From: Climacium dendroides
Taxonomy: Eukaryota; Streptophyta; Bryopsida; Hypnales; Climaciaceae
NCBI GenBank assembly: GCA_950106755.1
Contig: OX467089.1
Coordinates: 23,293,345 to 23,357,344, forward strand
Direction of reading: 5' to 3'
DNA: 64,000 nucleotides
Shown here: positions 62,001 to 64,000 of the stretch, one piece after another
Numbering within the stretch: position 1 is the first letter of the stretch
Layout of the letters: every line of letters starts with the position of its first letter
Position numbers and translations under genes: made by a program
Notes under the pieces: model-generated
The model's input: the letters and a program-made list of their open reading frames with translations, nothing else
Databases searched by the model: none
Told to the model about the DNA's origin: nothing

Positions 62001-64000
62001 TAGATGAACTAGCTAGTAGGACGTCAAATTGTAAGAAATATCGTCTGGAATATAGATTCTGATTTTTTAACCAATGTAGCTTTCATTGTTTAATGTAGTT
62101 CTTGTCTTTCATATTCTTGGAATAATTATGTTGGAATCTCTATGGACTTTATATACTATTTTATTTAGGTAATTGATTTTGAATTTAATATGAATAGGTA
62201 TTTCAAGTTTGAGTTGTACGCCAAGAAAGCTATCGAGAAGAAGGATTTGCCACCTTTTCTTACAACATGGTTAGATAGATCATCATCGGATTGTATGTTC
62301 TCGGCTTATCAGCTACGGAATTGGACGACTCCACATCTCCAAGCTTGCCCATGGTACTTGGAATGCAATATAGGATGTACTCCTGCTGAAGAAGAAGCTC
62401 TCTTCAAGACATTGACAGAGAATGCTATTACAGAGCCGGAGTTCGATGAATTTGCTGGATTGGACCCAGAGGCCAAAGCCAAAGCTATAATGAGACGAGA
62501 AGTAGCTGACAAGAAAAAAGTGGATCGATTGGAGGAGACAAAGAAGCGGATGGAAGAGAACAAGAAGAAGCGCTTGGCCAAGAAGGTTGATAGAGAAGAG
62601 GAGAAGTCCAAGAAAAAAGGCACAAAACGAAAGGCAGAGGAGTCGGTGCATGAACCAGCAACAAGTGGCATTGGAATGAAAGATACTTCATCCGGATTTT
62701 CCCTCACACATGATCTTTTAGTACATGGTCTGACAACAACCATTCAAAATTTCGGCCCTATACCTGATATTGACGAGTGCATTCTCAACTTATCGGTGGA
62801 GAGTCTCCCAAGTGATAATAAGGCCTTTGATGCTGTCTTGACATTCTTAGACATGGTATGTTTCTATTTCGTATACTTTTAATATTGTGTTCTAATTTGT
62901 TGTCAAGTAGTTTCCAAATTCAATTAGAATTCAAATGTGCTTTATTACATATTATTTTAGTTTCTTATTCATTTGGAACTAACGATATTTAAACATTAAT
63001 GTCTTCTACAGCATTCTAGCGATAAGGATAGATATTTTGATGGTATGTTAAACACGAAGCAGGCGGTGGACCTCATCATCGTGGATGTCCCCAAAGGCCT
63101 TCATGTTCCAACTGTTTCAGCTCCGCCGAGCCCTATTCCAAAATGGAATGAGTTCAAAAAAGATTCATTGGTTCCTATTTTCGACTTTGCTCAGGAATAT
63201 CTCCATGACAAGGGGGGCCTTCTTATCATGTATCCAGCAGCTTCTATTCGTCACAAAAGTTTTCTTCTTGGTTGTTGTGAAACCTACGGATTTAGAATAA
63301 TCATGACATGGTTAGGGATGAATCATCTGCATTTGACATCGCCAGCCGATCCAAAGAAGACGGTATGATTAATCCTAACCTCATATTTTATTTCCTTTGA
63401 TTTACAATTGATTTGCATTTGTACTACTTTCTAACTTCTGAATTTTTGTAGACGATGCGATTTTCTATCTCTCTTCTTGTGAGGGAATCTGGGCCAAAGA
63501 CTGATATTGATTTTCCATTCCAACATGTTCCTTCCCATGAAGAGGTAGGTGTCAATATTGCTCGTGATGACATCTTGCAAAACTTTTGCAACCGCGATGA
63601 TGTAACCATGAATGGAGACATTCCGTGGCGAGGTCCTCGGGAAAAATCTCGACACTTCATGCAAATGCTTATAGAAGGGCTATCACAACCAAGCGACGTT
63701 GTTGTGGATTGCGCAGCAGCTACAGGTAATTCCTTCTTTGAATTTAATAATTGTGGGACTCTTATATAATTTGAAATGTGTTCATACTATATTTTTCTTA
63801 TATGTGTTTGGTTCATTTCAGGTTCAACTATTCAAGCATGTCGTGCAACTCGACGACATATACTAGCCTTTGAGGAGGATAAATTGATATTTGATGCCCT
63901 CATTGCACTTGTCATGCGCAAAACTATGGTATCTCCCGAACCAGCCCAATCAAATCCTTCAACATTTGACGTGGATGAAGAAGTGGTTGTTCCTGATCGT
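59047..64000 (+). CDS. Gene B: ParB-like / permuted DNA-methyltransferase-like fusion protein (runs off the window)
   Basis: Exons: 59047-59139, 59942-60672, 60773-60962, 61079-61273, 61364-61579, 61700-61935, 62198-62855, 63012-63362, 63452-63725, 63822 to the window end; all borders GT/AG and all phases consistent (over 1,000 residues so far). Exon 2 holds the ParB/sulfiredoxin-like domain (IPLCRLVPMPMV near its start; CDGNHRRIAW at 60521-60550). Exons 3-6 are helical. Exon 7 ends in a Lys/Glu coiled coil with a basic KKKGTKRKAE stretch that may be a nuclear signal. Exons 8-10 give a methyltransferase-like fold in beta-class order: IIVDVPK (63084, motif IV place), GFRIIMTWLG, WRGPREKSRHFMQML (motif X place), VVVDCAAATGST (motif I place), RHILAFEEDK (motif II place). 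One TAG at 60389-60391 falls inside the ParB-like domain. Start chosen by match to exon 1 of gene A; an in-frame ATG also exists at 58963. Confidence 0.82.
59186..59846. repeat. Palindrome array in intron 1 of gene B
   Basis: Four copies spaced about 190-240 bp: GTCTCGGGACCGAGAGG at 59186, a decayed CCTCTCGGTCCAGAGAGG near 59376, GTCTCGGGACCGAGAGG at 59589, and the perfect 18-bp palindrome CCTCTCGGGCCCGAGAGG at 59829-59846. Most are followed by a second arm-like word (CTCTCTCGGAGAG or TTTCGGAG). The array fills intron 1 (59140-59941), the same position as in gene A. Confidence 0.9.

Noticed and set aside
1..64000. tRNA or rRNA genes
   Set aside because: No cloverleaf-consistent B-box context or rRNA core was seen; a covariance-model scan would be decisive.

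Overview
The window looks like nuclear DNA of a streptophyte plant with a repeat-heavy, AT-rich genome. The grounds are GT-AG introns, a plant-type transposon load (copia, CACTA, hAT, Harbinger), and a fragment resembling the polyadenylation factor CSTF77. The sequence does not fix the species. A non-flowering lineage (charophyte, bryophyte, lycophyte or fern) is my inference. Almost every transposon-derived reading frame is broken.

Layout. 1-880: decayed minus-strand Ty1/copia RNase H end. 4087-22037: one large CACTA (EnSpm-like) element with a 16-bp perfect terminal inverted repeat and a TTG target duplication. It carries a broken Tnp2-type transposase (11522-14671), a minus-strand zinc-ribbon gene (8015-9017) and younger insertions, including a 913-bp piggyBac-like element between two TTAA sites. 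24261-26216: non-autonomous hAT-like element. 27379-28162: broken reading frame split by a 143-bp mini-CACTA. 29036-32480: CpG-rich island with a gag-like frame. 33420-36660: diverged tandem repeats, the third copy split by a 916-bp insertion. 36839-38147: Harbinger nuclease pseudogene. 40638-41330 and 51270-51730: TGGATGAA-rich repeats. 49794-51326: unclassified transposon-like gene.

The unusual content is at the right. Two paralogous multi-exon genes lie head to head: gene A (minus, 48376 to about 42036) and gene B (plus, 59047 past the window end). Both encode a ParB/sulfiredoxin-like domain, a long helical charged middle, and a circularly permuted (beta-class order) adenine/cytosine methyltransferase-like domain. 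Catalytic motif IV is DVPK or DVPS instead of D/N-PP-Y, and motif I is degenerate in both. Exon lengths and intron phases match almost exon for exon. Intron 1 of both genes holds an array of about 220-bp spacing in which a near-palindrome, GTCTCGGGACCGAGAC or a variant, recurs 4-5 times, although the rest of the introns has diverged. Gene A is a pseudogene (two stops, two frameshifts). Gene B has one in-frame TAG and is otherwise open.

Between the two paralogues lie tail-to-tail fragments of ordinary genes: the last half of a pfkB-type sugar kinase (54043-54911) and the N-terminal HAT-repeat exons of CSTF77 (57654 to 55847), both with usable splice sites. Many of the premature stops in the window can be explained by C-to-T change (CGA to TGA, CAG to TAG, CAA to TAA, TGG to TAG), as expected from methylated-cytosine decay.
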